Shown: positions 63,498 to 64,000 of the stretch, in pieces
Layout of the letters: each line of letters starts with the position of its first letter
How positions within the stretch are numbered: the first letter of the stretch is position 1
Assembly: GCA_963815185.1 (NCBI GenBank)
Contig: CAWFGC010000018.1
Span: forward strand, 1 to 64,000
DNA length: 64,000 nucleotides
Reading direction: 5' to 3'
Source of the DNA: SHZL01 sp963815185
Lineage (GTDB): Bacteria; Pseudomonadota; Gammaproteobacteria; Xanthomonadales; SZUA-36
Notes under the pieces: model-generated
Database searches by the model: none
The model's input: the letters and a program-made list of their open reading frames with translations, nothing else
Told to the model about the DNA's origin: nothing
Translations under genes and position numbers: made by a program

Positions 63498-64000
63498 ATG
63501 ATTGAACCCAAGAGAATCAAAAACACCCTGCTCGAACTGCTGGCCATTCCCAGCCCCTGTGGATTTACCGACGAGATCGTTCATTACATCAGCCGGACAC
63601 TGAAGGACATTGGTGTCAAGCACGAATTGACGCGCCGCGGCACCATTCGTGCGCTGCTCCCGGGCAGTGAGCGGACGCCGGCGAGGGCGATCGTGACCCA
63701 CGTCGATACCACCGGCGCAATGGTTCGGTTCATCGGTGAGGATGGCCGTCTGCTTGTGGCCCCTATCGGTCACTGGTCAAGCCGCTTTGCTGAGGGCGCA
63801 AGGGTAACGGTTTTCAGCGAACAAGGCGCCTACCGCGGCTGCCTGCTGCCGAAAGTCGAATGGGGCGTGTCGCGTGACGCCGGCGTCGATGCCGTTCCCC
63901 TGGACTGGGACCACATAGAGCTGAGGCTGGAAGAGGCCGTTTTCAGCGCAGAAGACGTTCAGCGCCTGGGCATAGAAGTCGGCAATTTTATCGCGCTGGA
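63498..64000 (+). CDS. NAGGN-system M42-family peptidase (partial, runs off window)
   Basis: ATG 63498, 10 bases after the ngg stop. The first 167 codons are open to the end of the window: MIEPKRIKNTLLELLAIPSP, CGFTDEIVHYI and AIVTHVDTTGAMVRFIGEDG, the last holding the first metal ligands (H and D) of the M42 metalloaminopeptidase fold. This family is the third gene of NAGGN osmoprotectant operons, where a role in turnover is proposed. Remaining metal ligands lie beyond the window. Confidence 0.85.
   Translation, partial: MIEPKRIKNTLLELLAIPSPCGFTDEIVHYISRTLKDIGVKHELTRRGTIRALLPGSERTPARAIVTHVDTTGAMVRFIGEDGRLLVAPIGHWSSRFAEGARVTVFSEQGAYRGCLLPKVEWGVSRDAGVDAVPLDWDHIELRLEEAVFSAEDVQRLGIEVGNFIAL

Noticed and set aside
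62168..63547. 459-codon antisense open frame opposite ngg
   Set aside because: Shadow of the NAGGN synthetase; no family resemblance.
1..64000. CRISPR arrays, tRNA and rRNA genes
   Set aside because: No regularly spaced direct repeats and no recognisable tRNA cloverleaf or rRNA sequence were seen on reading; a covariance search would settle this.

Overview
The window looks like a proteobacterial chromosome segment of moderately high GC. A Thauera-type benzoyl-CoA reductase operon (bcrCBAD) faces korAB, which points to an anaerobic aromatic degrader of the Rhodocyclales/Azoarcus-Thauera kind. The TonB receptor, the aryl-polyene (xanthomonadin-like) pigment cluster and the NAGGN osmolyte genes would also fit a gammaproteobacterium. 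No tRNA, rRNA or CRISPR array was seen.

Layout. 0-1 kb: a MipA/OmpV outer-membrane protein and a RidA-like remnant. 1.5-17.8 kb: an aryl-polyene cluster in two convergent arms. The plus arm has a chorismatase, an acyltransferase and a glycosyltransferase. The long minus-strand operon has a methyltransferase, ketoreductase, two hotdog dehydratases, ketosynthase and partner, PAP2 phosphatase, polysaccharide deacetylase, MMPL exporter, LolA-like protein, LpxL-like acyltransferase, AMP ligase, COG4648 membrane protein, ACP and a phosphopantetheinyl transferase. Many of these genes carry in-frame stops or single-base frameshifts. 17.9-19.8 kb: a broken LTA-synthase-like sulfatase. 20.0-34.7 kb: a signalling and export island. 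It holds a substrate-binding protein, a membrane SpoIIE phosphatase with a C-terminal anti-sigma-type kinase domain, a STAS protein, a cation-efflux-like protein, a HlyD protein, and a TolC / adaptor / ABC ATPase / FtsX permease operon. That adaptor carries an N-terminal cyclic-nucleotide-binding-like domain. Around it lie three small secreted Cys-containing proteins and one fragment that look like an undescribed family. 34.8-42.7 kb: an AraC-type regulator diverging from an isochorismatase-type hydrolase, followed by a TonB receptor, amidohydrolase, exported alpha/beta-barrel protein and metallo-beta-lactamase lipoprotein, apparently an uptake and degradation operon. 42.7-46.5 kb: a disrupted kup and disrupted KdpD/KdpE-like genes. 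46.6-51.1 kb: paaK, hemerythrin, DUF2249, a polytopic membrane protein and a tandem GNAT. 51.2-59.4 kb: ferredoxin and bcrDABC facing korA-korB-rubrerythrin-like. 59.6-59.9 kb: a short element with perfect 22-bp inverted ends. 60-64 kb: the NAGGN operon (asparagine-synthase-like amidotransferase, ngg, M42 peptidase cut by the window end).

How the parts connect. KorAB reduces ferredoxin and the bcr-linked ferredoxin feeds the ATP-dependent benzoyl-CoA reductase, so that block is one functional unit with a palindrome between the two divergent operons. In the 20-34 kb island, a periplasmic ligand sensor could control a STAS partner switch next to an efflux machine. Frameshifts are concentrated in three zones (1.5-23.1, 42.7-45.9 and 53.0-55.7 kb), while 23.8-42.7 and 56.2-64 kb are clean. 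This leaves open whether they are real decay or assembly indels.
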